This document shows positions 55,487-64,000 of a DNA stretch of 64,000 nucleotides, in pieces; positions within the stretch are counted from its first letter, which is position 1, and every line of letters begins with the position of its first letter. The translations under genes and the position numbers were made by a program. Source of the stretch: Nitrospirota bacterium (GTDB lineage Bacteria; Nitrospirota; Nitrospiria; SBBL01; JAADHI01); the NCBI GenBank assembly GCA_029261215.1, contig JAJDBT010000050.1, positions 21,924 through 85,923 on the forward strand, given 5' to 3'. Below the pieces are notes generated by a model. That model saw nothing but the letters and a program-made list of their open reading frames with translations, made no database searches and was not told the DNA's origin.

Positions 55487-57172
55487 CTAACTTAAGAACC
55501 CACGACGATGAAAATATTCTTGGACTTTTTGGATCTCCTCTGCTTTTTTTGCATCGGACCAATGATGTTCCTCTGCCATTAGACCTGCACACACCTGAAT
55601 CGCCCCATTTCCAGGAAATCCACATGTCCCCAAGTCTGTTCTTCTGAAGACGACATCTGCCAACGTTATCGCCATTTCTTCTTGAACGGCATGTTTAACT
55701 TCCGCCTGAATAGTCGTAGATTCTGATACTTTTTCATACAAAGCCGGTTTTTTTTCAGCATAATTCAAAACACGAGGATACTCTGACCCATAGTTTCGGG
55801 CAAGGGCTTCCATTACGGATGCATTGATCTTGGCAGGGCGCCGCTCTTGGGCTTGATTGATAAACGACTTGAAATAATTAATCTTTCCTCCAAAAATCGG
55901 GGTTATTTCCGTCTTGGACACCCTATCGTTTAGATTGAGCTTTTTACATACAAGATCAATGGCCTTTTCGGCCCCGCCCCTGGCCATGGTCGCTCGAACT
56001 CCGATGAGCGTCACCAAGCCTTCCACCTGATCTTCTCTATTGTGATCAATAATGAGTGATCGTTTTCCAAAACTCATTTTTCCATCGGTTTGTTTTTCTT
56101 TATCTCCAAACAAAGTGAGGCCGGTATTGATCATGGAAACATCATTCAAAGTCAGGGCCAATGCGGGATAGGCTAAATTCACTTCATCCAAATAGCCTTG
56201 AATTTCCTCAACTTTTACAGAGACCTCATCCGGTTTTTCTTCAAAAACCTTGTGCCATACCCCCACAAGGGTATGTCCCCTCCAGGGCGACAAAAAGACA
56301 TGTCGTCCTCCTCTGTCCAAAACGGCATCCTGATCTCCAGTCCCCATAGAACAGGCCAAACCGTATTGTGTAGAGAAAGACTTCTTCACAACAAAAGCAA
56401 GATCTCGTGAAAAAGTCGGTGTTGTCTTTAATGAAAGGCTCGGCCTTTTATTCAATATGCGATGGCTCCACGGCCCGGCCGTCACAAGCACCATTTTACC
56501 CCGAATATTGAATCGGTTTTGGGTCAAACAATCTTTTGCCATCACCCCACTGACACGATTACCTTCCATAATAAAATCGGTGGCCTCAACGTAATTCGCC
56601 GCATCTGCGCCCTCTTCCACTGCAGATCTTAAAAATGAAATGGCAAGTCGGGGCGGGTTATAATATTGCCCTTCATTAAGCACAGCCCCGCCTGTAAGGC
56701 CTTTGCTCGGTAAGTTTGGAAATACCTCCAGGACTTTCTTCGTGGGTAAAAACCCACCATCAGGAATTTGCCGTTCCGTATCCTGGAGATTACGATTGCG
56801 ATCTAATGTCAAAAGATCATAGACCGCAAACCCACTCATCAAGAATATTTTACCTTTTAATCCATGTCCATAGGTCGGAATGACGATAGGTAACGGATGA
56901 ACAAGATGGGACGCAATTTTCAAAAGAGCAGCCCTCTCCCGACTGGACTGACGAACCCGAACCAAGTCGGCATGCTGCAGGTATCGAATCCCGCCATGGA
57001 CGAGTTTATAATGATTGGCTGAAGTCGCCTGACAAAAATCAGATTTTTCGATTATAGCGACTGAAAGTCCACGGAGTGCTGCATCCCATGCCGCGCATAC
57101 CCCATAAATGCCGCCACCGACAATCACAAGGTCATACGCTCGATCAGATAATGCAGATATTGCTCTTTTCAT
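55487..57172 (-). CDS. FAD-dependent glycerol-3-phosphate dehydrogenase-like protein
   Basis: The 561-residue protein has the FAD motif DLVIVGGGIYGVCAAWDAA and the GlpD hallmark HGGIRYLQ. The length and the C-terminal helical domain (MEALARNYGSEY, ITLADVVFRRTDLG) fit GlpD/GlpA. GlpD oxidises glycerol-3-phosphate to dihydroxyacetone phosphate at the membrane. Its place among EPS genes suggests glycerol-phosphate chemistry linked to the glycan, or simple insertion; the context is unusual. It follows the deacetylase gene by 62 bp. Confidence 0.88.
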   Translation of the reverse strand: MKRAISALSDRAYDLVIVGGGIYGVCAAWDAALRGLSVAIIEKSDFCQATSANHYKLVHGGIRYLQHADLVRVRQSSRERAALLKIASHLVHPLPIVIPTYGHGLKGKIFLMSGFAVYDLLTLDRNRNLQDTERQIPDGGFLPTKKVLEVFPNLPSKGLTGGAVLNEGQYYNPPRLAISFLRSAVEEGADAANYVEATDFIMEGNRVSGVMAKDCLTQNRFNIRGKMVLVTAGPWSHRILNKRPSLSLKTTPTFSRDLAFVVKKSFSTQYGLACSMGTGDQDAVLDRGGRHVFLSPWRGHTLVGVWHKVFEEKPDEVSVKVEEIQGYLDEVNLAYPALALTLNDVSMINTGLTLFGDKEKQTDGKMSFGKRSLIIDHNREDQVEGLVTLIGVRATMARGGAEKAIDLVCKKLNLNDRVSKTEITPIFGGKINYFKSFINQAQERRPAKINASVMEALARNYGSEYPRVLNYAEKKPALYEKVSESTTIQAEVKHAVQEEMAITLADVVFRRTDLGTCGFPGNGAIQVCAGLMAEEHHWSDAKKAEEIQKVQEYFHRRGFLS

Positions 57173-57234
57173 AGGGTTTTATCTTAATGCTGAGTGTGAT
57201 CTTCAAGAAATGGTGGAAAACACAAAATCATCGA

Positions 57235-58080
57235 CTATTCAAGAGGCACTGCAGCCAAGTCGCTCATGGGGGCAAATTTAAAATCTGAAAGCAGACTGCG
57301 AAGAGTCTGCTCTGTTTTGCCTAAGTTAACATAATGACGAAATTTGGAGAGTCGACTTCCATTAATTCGCGGCTGCTTCGGGTCAACTTCCCAAGGGTGT
57401 AAATAAACAATAGCGGGCTGCTGTTCTTTTAGATTTAAGTGCTTAATCGCCCATTTTGTAAGAGAATAAGGAAAAAGCCTTAGATACCCTCCACCCCCAA
57501 CCGGCAGATTCACTCCACAAAACCTCAATGTACTGAGTGGAAACTCACGTATGCTGCCAGACTGACGTTCAATTACATGAGAGAAGCGCTCGGCATTTGG
57601 GATTCCATATCTATCATGAACGACAGGAAAAATACTTGAGTCATATAAAAACCCCTCCTCAATCAATATGTCTATTGCCCAGAGACTTTCGCCAGTGATG
57701 GAGTAACTCGCCGCCCGATAACCATTGACCGCTTTACCAATAATATCTTCGAGGATCTTTTTAGATAAGCGGGTCTCTTCCCTAAATTTATCAGGTGTTT
57801 GAGTATAAACTCGTTGGTGACTGTATCCGTGAGATGACACTTCATGACCCCGTTGATGAATTGCTTTTACCAGTTTCGGGTGGCGTTGCGCAACCCAGCC
57901 CAAAACAAAAAAAGTGGCATAGGCCTGAGTCTCCTCAAGAAGATCAAGCAGGAGATACGTATTTTTCTCGACACGACTTTCATAGCTCCCCCATGAGTCA
58001 GAGGGGACAACGGACTCAAAGGCTGAAACCTGATAATAGTCTTCCACATCAATTGTAATGGCATTGACCATTTTATTCAC
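57235..58080 (-). CDS. Polysaccharide deacetylase, DUF3473/exosortase-A-locus type
   Basis: The 281-residue protein begins AITIDVEDYYQVSAFE, the signature of the deacetylase linked with exosortase-A loci (TIGR03006 type). Metal His in EVSSHGYSH and the late LHPWEVDP block (DUF3473) are present. There is no signal peptide. It lies 16 bp downstream of the outer-membrane barrel gene. It likely removes N-acetyl groups from the polysaccharide. Confidence 0.9.
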   Translation of the reverse strand: MNKMVNAITIDVEDYYQVSAFESVVPSDSWGSYESRVEKNTYLLLDLLEETQAYATFFVLGWVAQRHPKLVKAIHQRGHEVSSHGYSHQRVYTQTPDKFREETRLSKKILEDIIGKAVNGYRAASYSITGESLWAIDILIEEGFLYDSSIFPVVHDRYGIPNAERFSHVIERQSGSIREFPLSTLRFCGVNLPVGGGGYLRLFPYSLTKWAIKHLNLKEQQPAIVYLHPWEVDPKQPRINGSRLSKFRHYVNLGKTEQTLRSLLSDFKFAPMSDLAAVPLE

Positions 58081-58096
58081 CTAAACATCTTTAACA

Positions 58097-59407
58097 TTAC
58101 TTGATGATCCGCCAGGGTGGGGCCACTGCAGTAAGGGTCACCGAAACAACATTCCGTTCCCCATCCCCCCCTAAAACCGACACTGAATTAGAATCCTGCC
58201 TCAAGTGAGAATAATTGAATCCAGCACTCAACCATTCCAACAACAATACAGACATTCCCACTTCGCCACTTAATATGGTTAAATCTACTTCATTACCAGA
58301 TACAGACTTGTTTGTGGAATAATTCGCTTCGAGATATGAATCAATCCGCTCACTAAGCCTTCTACTGGCACTACCAACAATCGATTGGCTTCGAGTCACA
58401 CTTCGAACCACACCAAGGCCAGTCGATACACCCCTAGAGTAACGGAGTGACATATTACCAGATTGATATCTCTTAAAAATTTCTCCAGAAAAAGTTGGCT
58501 CCAGTGACTCCCCCTCGAAAAAAGAAACACCAACCTCCCCTCTCACAGTAACGAGCTTTGAAAGCCTATGATCTAAGCCCGTTTGGAGAGAATGAATCAA
58601 CTGATCGTTCCCATCTCCAGTTGTCCAAGCCGCACCATAGGAACCCGTCCAAGCTGTTCGAGTGGATAGATCGTAACGATAAACGCCTCCTAATTTTGTC
58701 TGGTGCGCATTTCGGTCTTCAAATTGCTCCCCTGAAAAACGCGTAATAACATTAATGTAAGAACTGGTCAATGTGAAACGTGTTGACCAGTCATACAACA
58801 ACAAAATACCCGCTTGGTTTTGAAAGGTGTCTGTTTTCCCTAGTTGGATCCCTTGTCCAGTCCCTTGAGGAAGTTCTCGCCTCCTCTCCAGCGAAGCTTG
58901 ATCTTCCCCTCCGCCTAAAGCGACAGCGGGAAGACCCGGAGAAAACGACATTTCCTCAATTACCCGAACTTCAACACCTTTTATTCTTCGATTTAAAAAA
59001 GGAATATCTAGGTCAAAAGATAACGAATGAAAGAGACTGTCCTCTGCAGAGCTATACGAATAAAACTGTGCCGATGCAGTGTATCGCATGGATAGAGAAA
59101 CATTCTTGCTCGAATAGGCGAGTTTAAGTGAAGGCGAAATAGTGGAGACAAAACCAGCGTCCTGATTTGTTTCTGAAAAAAAGATATTGTCATTGTAATT
59201 CTCAGAGAGAGAAAACGAGGAGTCAAGGATAACTGCAGCGTTGATTTCGAAGGGAAACCCAATGACAAGCAACAAAAGAATTGCCCATATAGAAACCCAA
59301 GGAGTTCTCTCTATAAAAACCTTAATAAGATTCTCTTTCCTAGTAGACGGTGGCAAGGACCACCATTTCGGGTCATTAAGCGTATCAAAAAGCCCCTCTT
59401 TATCCAA
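58097..59407 (-). CDS. Outer-membrane beta-barrel protein of the EPS/exosortase locus
   Basis: The protein has 436 residues. A long polar N-terminus (about 1-35) precedes the signal segment (about 36-57, ending INA). The mature part opens with LSENYNDNIFFSE, typical of the outer-membrane protein found in exosortase-A loci (TIGR03016 type), and consists of alternating beta-strands ending in an outer-membrane-like tail (VSVTLTAVAPPWRIIK). It probably helps export or anchor the polymer. The start is uncertain because SD is weak and the n-region is unusually long. Confidence 0.82.
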   Translation of the reverse strand: MDKEGLFDTLNDPKWWSLPPSTRKENLIKVFIERTPWVSIWAILLLLVIGFPFEINAAVILDSSFSLSENYNDNIFFSETNQDAGFVSTISPSLKLAYSSKNVSLSMRYTASAQFYSYSSAEDSLFHSLSFDLDIPFLNRRIKGVEVRVIEEMSFSPGLPAVALGGGEDQASLERRRELPQGTGQGIQLGKTDTFQNQAGILLLYDWSTRFTLTSSYINVITRFSGEQFEDRNAHQTKLGGVYRYDLSTRTAWTGSYGAAWTTGDGNDQLIHSLQTGLDHRLSKLVTVRGEVGVSFFEGESLEPTFSGEIFKRYQSGNMSLRYSRGVSTGLGVVRSVTRSQSIVGSASRRLSERIDSYLEANYSTNKSVSGNEVDLTILSGEVGMSVLLLEWLSAGFNYSHLRQDSNSVSVLGGDGERNVVSVTLTAVAPPWRIIK

Positions 59408-60041
59408 AGGACAGTTCTAATAAAAACAAAAGCTTTTACAAGGATTGCAACTAATCAGCATGAGATATTATTAGAAATTTTATGCCACTCGTATCTCACG
59501 AACATTCCCGGATAAAAAGACCAATACCGCCTATTTTCAAATGATAAGGCAAGTAATCGAAGTCACACTGATATCCGAACCCCTGCCCAAGTGAGACCAA
59601 GAAATCCTAAAAATAGTGCCTTCTCCAAGCCGTATTCTAAGCCTCATAATGTTTGATTCTTTCTTCCCGGAACAGTTTCATTTAAAAGTATCCCTCTTCC
59701 ACGATGAGAAACGACACCATTCCATAGTAATTACTGAGATTAAACTGGGCAAAAAGCCGCCTGGCAAAGAACTCAAGCTCCGAGCCGATTAACTCTAGCC
59801 TCAGAGGTGTGCTCTCTTCCTAGCCTTTGTATTTGCCACAGATCCTTCATCTCTTAACCTGTTTTTAATTGATTTAGAAAATCCTTGAACCAAATCTGGA
59901 CAAAGCTTATCCAATGCGTTCGCTCTTGTCAATCAAGCCTTCAGACCTCTAGCCTAAATGGAAAATGAGAAGATAATGACAAGATGAATGAGCATAAAAA
60001 TCAAACCCATTAAACAATAAACCAGAGGAGATGTTGAAGTC
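59408..60041. other. 634-bp noncoding gap with a possible promoter
   Basis: This is the largest gap in the glycan locus, between the priming transferase and the outer-membrane barrel gene. On the minus strand TTGACA (59927-59932) sits 17 bp from TAAGCT (59904-59909), a perfect -35 with a weak -10. I see no open frame of note. A frame with the translation LTWAGVRISV near 59,566-59,640 ends quickly and has no start. Confidence 0.45.
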
Positions 60042-61391
60042 TTATCTAGCCCCTTTTCCAAGCAACACCACCCGGATCGTGTCGAGGACAATAGTCAGAT
60101 CGAATAAAGGAGACAGGTGTTTAACGTAGTAAAGGTCGTACTGAAGTTTTTCTAGGGCATCCTGCTCGGTAGCCCCATAACGATATTTTACTTGAGCCCA
60201 ACCCGTCAAGCCCGGCTTTACGGTAAACCGAAGATCATAATAAGGGATTTTTTCTCGAAGCTGCGCCACAAAAAGCGGCCGTTCCGGTCGGGGGCCGACA
60301 AAACTCATTTCCCCCTTTAAAACGTTAATCACTTGGGGGATCTCATCAATCCGCAATAATCGCATGATTCTCCCCAGAGATGTCGCACGAGGGTCATCTT
60401 CAGTGGCCCAAACCGGCCCGCTTACTGTTTCGGCATCCTCCCGCATCGACCTAAATTTCATCACCATAAATGGCTTACCATTCTCACCCACCCGCTCCTG
60501 GCGGTAAAAAACTGGCCCTTTAGATGTCAGTTTAATCAAAATTGGAACAGTCAGAAAAACAGGGATTGAGACAAGCAGTCCGATTACTGAGAAAACAACA
60601 TCAGAGACCCGCTTGGAAACCCGAATAAGGTTAATCCGATTAAATCCTTCATTAAAAATCAAGGTACTGGGCTTTAGCCAATCGACACAAATTTTTCCTG
60701 CAACACGCTCATAGAACGATACCGCTTCAAAAACTTGAATTCCCTGGACACGAAGATGCAACAGTGATTTTACAGGGAGCTGCCCACGGCGATCATCCAT
60801 TGCAACAATAACCTGTTTGATTTTTTGTCGACTCACAAATTCTGATAAGCGCCCGAATTGATCTCCCGAGTGATTCACAGTACTTAAATCCCATTGAAAA
60901 TGGAGTATCCGATATCCCAAGTTTCTTTCATTCGCGAGAAATTCTTTAAGGACTGTCGCAATTTTACCAGACCCGACAATCAAAATCGGAGTATCCAGGC
61001 GATAGGTTCTATTAATCGCCTGATATGCTAAACGAAGACCAATCAGCAGTAGAGGGGAAAGCGCCAAGCGCCACCATAACGGCCCAAACACCGGGGCCTC
61101 TGGGGGTGGGATCACAAGATAACAGACCAAAAGAATACCCGCGGCACACAGCATCGCCTGAAAATGTCTGACTAAAAATTCTTTAATCGAAAAACGAGGA
61201 AATGGCGGAAATAACTCACCATAATAAAGACATACCTGCACAACAAGAGGGGCTAATAATAAATGAGCCCACACACCGCCGACAAGACTCCCCCACATTA
61301 AAAATATAAGGATGAAGACATTCTCAAAAGCGAAGTAAAATGTATTTCGTATAGAATAATATCGGTTAAATAATCGAAACATAATTAACAC
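60042..61391 (-). CDS. Undecaprenyl-phosphate glycosyl-1-phosphate transferase (EPS priming enzyme)
   Basis: The 449-residue protein has four or five N-terminal membrane helices, then a nucleotide-binding-like domain (ILIVGSGKIATVL), then the bacterial sugar transferase domain with KRVSDVVFSVIGLL, YRQERVGENGKPF, KFRSMREDAE, LLRIDEIPQ, SFVGPRPERP and the final KPGLTGWAQV. It resembles the exosortase-A-associated priming transferase (TIGR03013 type). It puts the first sugar phosphate on undecaprenyl phosphate. The start may be GTG at 61391 or ATG at 61382. Confidence 0.93.
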   Translation of the reverse strand: MLIMFRLFNRYYSIRNTFYFAFENVFILIFLMWGSLVGGVWAHLLLAPLVVQVCLYYGELFPPFPRFSIKEFLVRHFQAMLCAAGILLVCYLVIPPPEAPVFGPLWWRLALSPLLLIGLRLAYQAINRTYRLDTPILIVGSGKIATVLKEFLANERNLGYRILHFQWDLSTVNHSGDQFGRLSEFVSRQKIKQVIVAMDDRRGQLPVKSLLHLRVQGIQVFEAVSFYERVAGKICVDWLKPSTLIFNEGFNRINLIRVSKRVSDVVFSVIGLLVSIPVFLTVPILIKLTSKGPVFYRQERVGENGKPFMVMKFRSMREDAETVSGPVWATEDDPRATSLGRIMRLLRIDEIPQVINVLKGEMSFVGPRPERPLFVAQLREKIPYYDLRFTVKPGLTGWAQVKYRYGATEQDALEKLQYDLYYVKHLSPLFDLTIVLDTIRVVLLGKGAR

Positions 61392-61446
61392 ACATCCATT
61401 AAATGTTTATGAAGAGATACCCAAAATATCCTTAGAAAACTAGAAC

Positions 61447-62172
61447 CTAATGATCTTGATCATACTCGTAACTATATCGATCATATCCGTATTTCCAGTT
61501 TGTTTTTGCCCGATTAAGCACACTTCCAATGACCTTTTTTGACCCCAGGGTCTTCATAGCCTGAGTCAAAACAGCCTCTGGTGTTTCACCTGTTTTTACA
61601 ACGATAACGATCCCATCCACAGCCTCTGAGATAACACTCATGTCAAAAAGGGGCAAGATTGGAGGAGCGTCGATCCAGATATAATCAAATTCATCGCCTA
61701 TCTTTTTCAGGAGTGATACGATCCCGCCTTCGGACCAAATATACGCATTATCTTTAAATCCTACTCTCTTCCCATCAAGGCGACCCATCGTGAGTAAACT
61801 TAAGTTTTTTACAGGTCCCGGTGTAACTGCGTTGTAAAAATCGCAATCTCCTGCAATAACATTCAGTAAGCCGACCTTGTCCTGCACACCAAAGCGTTTC
61901 CCTAATGAAGGGTTTTTATAATCACCATCAATAACAAGCACACGCTTTTCAAAATCTCTAGCCGAGACCACAGCGAGATTTGCTGTGGTCGTTGTTTTGC
62001 CCTCACCTTTTATAGAACTCGTAATTGCAATAACCTTTTTATGTTCTTTTCGGCTCACCAAATCTACCTTTGCAAACAACAAGCGATACCGATCAATGAC
62101 AAAAGATGCGGACTCATTCAAGACAACAATTCCTTCCCTAGAAAAGTCTTCTTTGGAGATCCGGTCTATCAT
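61447..62172 (-). CDS. BY-kinase-like P-loop ATPase (CpsD/Wzc kinase domain)
   Basis: The 241-residue protein has Walker A SSIKGEGKTTTTANLA, Walker A' VLVIDGDYKNP and Walker B YIWIDAPP, and a C-terminal tyrosine cluster YGYDRYSYEYDQDH, the autophosphorylation site of bacterial tyrosine kinases. It overlaps the chain-length gene by 4 bp. With Wzc-like protein it controls polymer length and export by cycles of phosphorylation. Confidence 0.92.
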   Translation of the reverse strand: MIDRISKEDFSREGIVVLNESASFVIDRYRLLFAKVDLVSRKEHKKVIAITSSIKGEGKTTTTANLAVVSARDFEKRVLVIDGDYKNPSLGKRFGVQDKVGLLNVIAGDCDFYNAVTPGPVKNLSLLTMGRLDGKRVGFKDNAYIWSEGGIVSLLKKIGDEFDYIWIDAPPILPLFDMSVISEAVDGIVIVVKTGETPEAVLTQAMKTLGSKKVIGSVLNRAKTNWKYGYDRYSYEYDQDH

Positions 62173-63809
62173 TGATTCCCCCCACCACCGATGGTTCTCC
62201 TGCGTCCCGAAAACTGCTCGATGTCAACGACCTTTTGACCTTTTTGCACTTCACCCTGTTGTATCTCGTCTTCAAAGTCAGGGATCACAGCTAAAACAAG
62301 GACGGATGTAATTCGTTCAACTTCCTCCGGTTTACGGACAGAATTGTCAAGCTGCTCTCGTAAGAAAGCCAAAGCAACCCCAAATCCTAGACTCAAGCCT
62401 CCACCCAAGATGAGGACCAATAATTTATTTGGCTTGATTGGCCTTTCAGGAAGACTCGCAGGGTCGATAATCCTAAACTGCTCGCCCTTCTGTCTTTTTT
62501 CTAGGTTTTCCGAAATCTCTGCGTTTAATTTTTTTTCTAAAAGAGTTTGATAGCTTCTCGAAATATTTTCGTAATCTCGTTGAATCGTCACCATCTCCTG
62601 CTCTCTCCGTGGTGTATTCTCAACACGCTGCTCAAAAAGCTTAATCTGCGTTTCAAGCTCTGCTTCTCGTTTTTCAAAATCTTTCAGATCATTGTTAGCA
62701 TCTCTAATTTGAGCAACCAAGGACAGAGTTGAATCTACACCAATACGGCTAATGGGGGCTGGTCCGCGATCTACTGGCTTAGGATTATTCCCCTCTTCCT
62801 CACGACTGTTCTCTAACTTTTTCTCTAACTCTCGGATCTTTCCTTTTAAAACAATCACATCCGGGTAATTATCGTTGTACTCTATCAGTAAATCCGCAAG
62901 CATTACGCGGGACTGGGTTAACCTTTGTTCAAGGGGGGATGAAGTTAAGAGATCCAAACCCTGAATAGAATCAGTTGAGACAACGCCATCTGTGCTCATT
63001 TGTTTTTTTTGTTGAGAAAGGATTTTATAACTTCTTTCTAACTCGGCAATTCGGTCATGTGCTGCTTTTTTTGATAAACGAATTGTTTCTAAATTGACCT
63101 GAAATCGATCAAGGGCTCTCAAATTAGAATCAAGCTGCTCTGGCAGTTCTCCCATATTCGCGCGCTTATAATCCCCAAAACGCTGCTCTTGTCGTTCTAA
63201 TTCTTTTTTCAGGTTTTCCAATTCTACAACAAGAAAATCTGTCGCACCTTCAATAAAACCTTCCCTAATTCTTAAGTTTTCCTCAATGACAAGGGAAGAC
63301 AGTTCATTTGTCACATTCATTACCGTGACAGGTTCTCTCCCCATGAATGAAATAGAGAAACTTTCAAGACGACTCCCGCCCCTTGTTCTGACCTCCACAT
63401 TTTTGCGCATAGCCTCTATTTTCGCATCCGTCGTCATCGGATTGACTTCAATACCCACTTTAGCGAGCATCTTTTGAGTGAAAGAGGGTTCGCCTGCCTG
63501 ATACAACCCAAACTTTTCAATGATCCTCAAAAGGAAGGATCGGCTCAACACTTGTTGTTTAATGCTCGTAAGACGATCCTGAGCTGTCCCGGTTACAGCA
63601 GACTGGACAATCGATTGAGGAACCTTCTGCTCTTCCACCAAAATCAGAGTGCTCGACTGATAAATTTTGGGAAGGGAAAAAACAAGATACACCGAAACAA
63701 CGGTGCCAATTGCCAAGGGAATCAAAACCCAAAACTTCCTTCTCCAGGCAATTCCGATAAAATCCCAGAGAAGCTGTTGATAATCTTGTTTTTTTACTTG
63801 CATATTCAT
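62169..63809 (-). CDS. Chain-length determinant protein (Wzz/Wzc N-terminal type)
   Basis: The 546-residue protein has two membrane helices (about 28-50 and 490-510) flanking a large coiled-coil periplasmic region (about 185-440, ELENLKKELERQEQRF). The proline-rich RPIKPNKLLVLILGG before the second helix is the usual PCP signature. It lacks a kinase domain, which is the next gene. It sits 65 bp from the IS630-type transposase end. Confidence 0.92.
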   Translation of the reverse strand: MNMQVKKQDYQQLLWDFIGIAWRRKFWVLIPLAIGTVVSVYLVFSLPKIYQSSTLILVEEQKVPQSIVQSAVTGTAQDRLTSIKQQVLSRSFLLRIIEKFGLYQAGEPSFTQKMLAKVGIEVNPMTTDAKIEAMRKNVEVRTRGGSRLESFSISFMGREPVTVMNVTNELSSLVIEENLRIREGFIEGATDFLVVELENLKKELERQEQRFGDYKRANMGELPEQLDSNLRALDRFQVNLETIRLSKKAAHDRIAELERSYKILSQQKKQMSTDGVVSTDSIQGLDLLTSSPLEQRLTQSRVMLADLLIEYNDNYPDVIVLKGKIRELEKKLENSREEEGNNPKPVDRGPAPISRIGVDSTLSLVAQIRDANNDLKDFEKREAELETQIKLFEQRVENTPRREQEMVTIQRDYENISRSYQTLLEKKLNAEISENLEKRQKGEQFRIIDPASLPERPIKPNKLLVLILGGGLSLGFGVALAFLREQLDNSVRKPEEVERITSVLVLAVIPDFEDEIQQGEVQKGQKVVDIEQFSGRRRTIGGGGNQ

Positions 63810-63874
63810 TTCTTCTTTTTACGATCGCTCTCATCCCTAAGATGAAGACAAAGACACTTACCTAGTGTAGTGTC

Positions 63875-64000
63875 CTAAACTAGTTGGAGTTTATCTAGGG
63901 TTGCACGGGCACGATCAACTTTTGTCAATATTTCTTCAGCAGATTTGGTCCATACGAAGGGTGCCGGATCATCATTATGCTTTTCGATATAACGAAGGAT
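63875..64000 (-). CDS. IS630-family transposase, C-terminal end only
   Basis: A frame open to the right edge covers 41 residues before TAG at 63875. The end, PAPFVWTKSAEEILTKVDRA, is the typical C-terminus of IS630-type transposases. The adjacent TAGTGTCCTAAACTAG at 63868-63883 may be the insertion-sequence end. The rest of the element lies outside the window. It lies immediately upstream of wzc. Confidence 0.75.
   Translation of the reverse strand: MLRYIEKHNDDPAPFVWTKSAEEILTKVDRARATLDKLQLV

Noticed and set aside
59566..59640. Minus-strand frame reading LTWAGVRISV
   Set aside because: No start codon in a fitting place and stops close by; could not be linked to any family.
1..64000. tRNA, rRNA, riboswitch or CRISPR features
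   Set aside because: Reading both strands of the gaps I found no T-loop-like GTTCRANNC with a fitting cloverleaf, no repeat-spacer array and no known riboswitch core.

Overview
The window comes from a Gram-negative bacterium: it carries TonB/ExbB/ExbD, an outer-membrane beta-barrel, a Wzc-type chain-length protein and undecaprenyl-linked sugar chemistry. I could not fix the phylum. The housekeeping genes (mutS, nth, rnr, a YggX-like gene) and the exosortase-A-type exopolysaccharide (EPS) families suit a Nitrospirota- or deltaproteobacteria-like lineage, but that is inference. TTG and GTG starts are frequent. No tRNA, rRNA or CRISPR was seen.

Region 1 (1-5,900, minus strand) is a compact four-gene operon for lipid or sterol-like chemistry: a GMC (cholesterol-oxidase-type) flavoprotein, an alpha/beta hydrolase with a Cys in the nucleophile position, an acetoacetate-decarboxylase-like protein and a patatin-like lipase cut by the left edge. 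The first and last proteins share a C-terminal domain of about 180 residues.

Region 2 (6,200-17,480) is a maintenance block. On the plus strand are mutS, a two-domain SagB-type nitroreductase, a CxxC-bearing YggX-like gene and nth. On the minus strand is rnr. Then on the plus strand come a two-CBS-domain protein, an operon of siderophore/B12-type ABC ATPase, exbB, exbD and tonB, and a small zinc-ribbon membrane protein.

Region 3 (17,580-63,810) is 46 kb with every gene on the minus strand: a large EPS/surface-glycan locus. Read in the direction of transcription (right to left) it has wzc, a BY-kinase-like ATPase, the priming glycosyl-phosphotransferase, an outer-membrane barrel, a DUF3473-type deacetylase, a GlpD-like dehydrogenase, an epimerase, GT9, a methyltransferase, a second deacetylase, GT4, a flippase, a methyltransferase, an ACP-ligase-SDR-acyltransferase module, a secreted DUF4185-like protein, manC, an ArnT/PMT-like transferase, two GT2 enzymes, FemAB, an asparagine-synthase-like amidotransferase, GT2, an O-antigen ligase, two GT4 enzymes, a YetA/PcRGLX-like enzyme, a secreted beta-helix protein, a secreted propeller-like protein, a second flippase, a GH123/DUF4091-like protein, a LbH acyltransferase and a last GT4. 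Many families are those normally linked to exosortase A, yet neither an exosortase nor a PEP-CTERM protein lies in the window. Instead three unrelated exported proteins end in nearly the same short motif, PxGLxV[K/E]-stop.

The right edge holds the 3' end of an IS630-type transposase gene, about 65 bp upstream of wzc.
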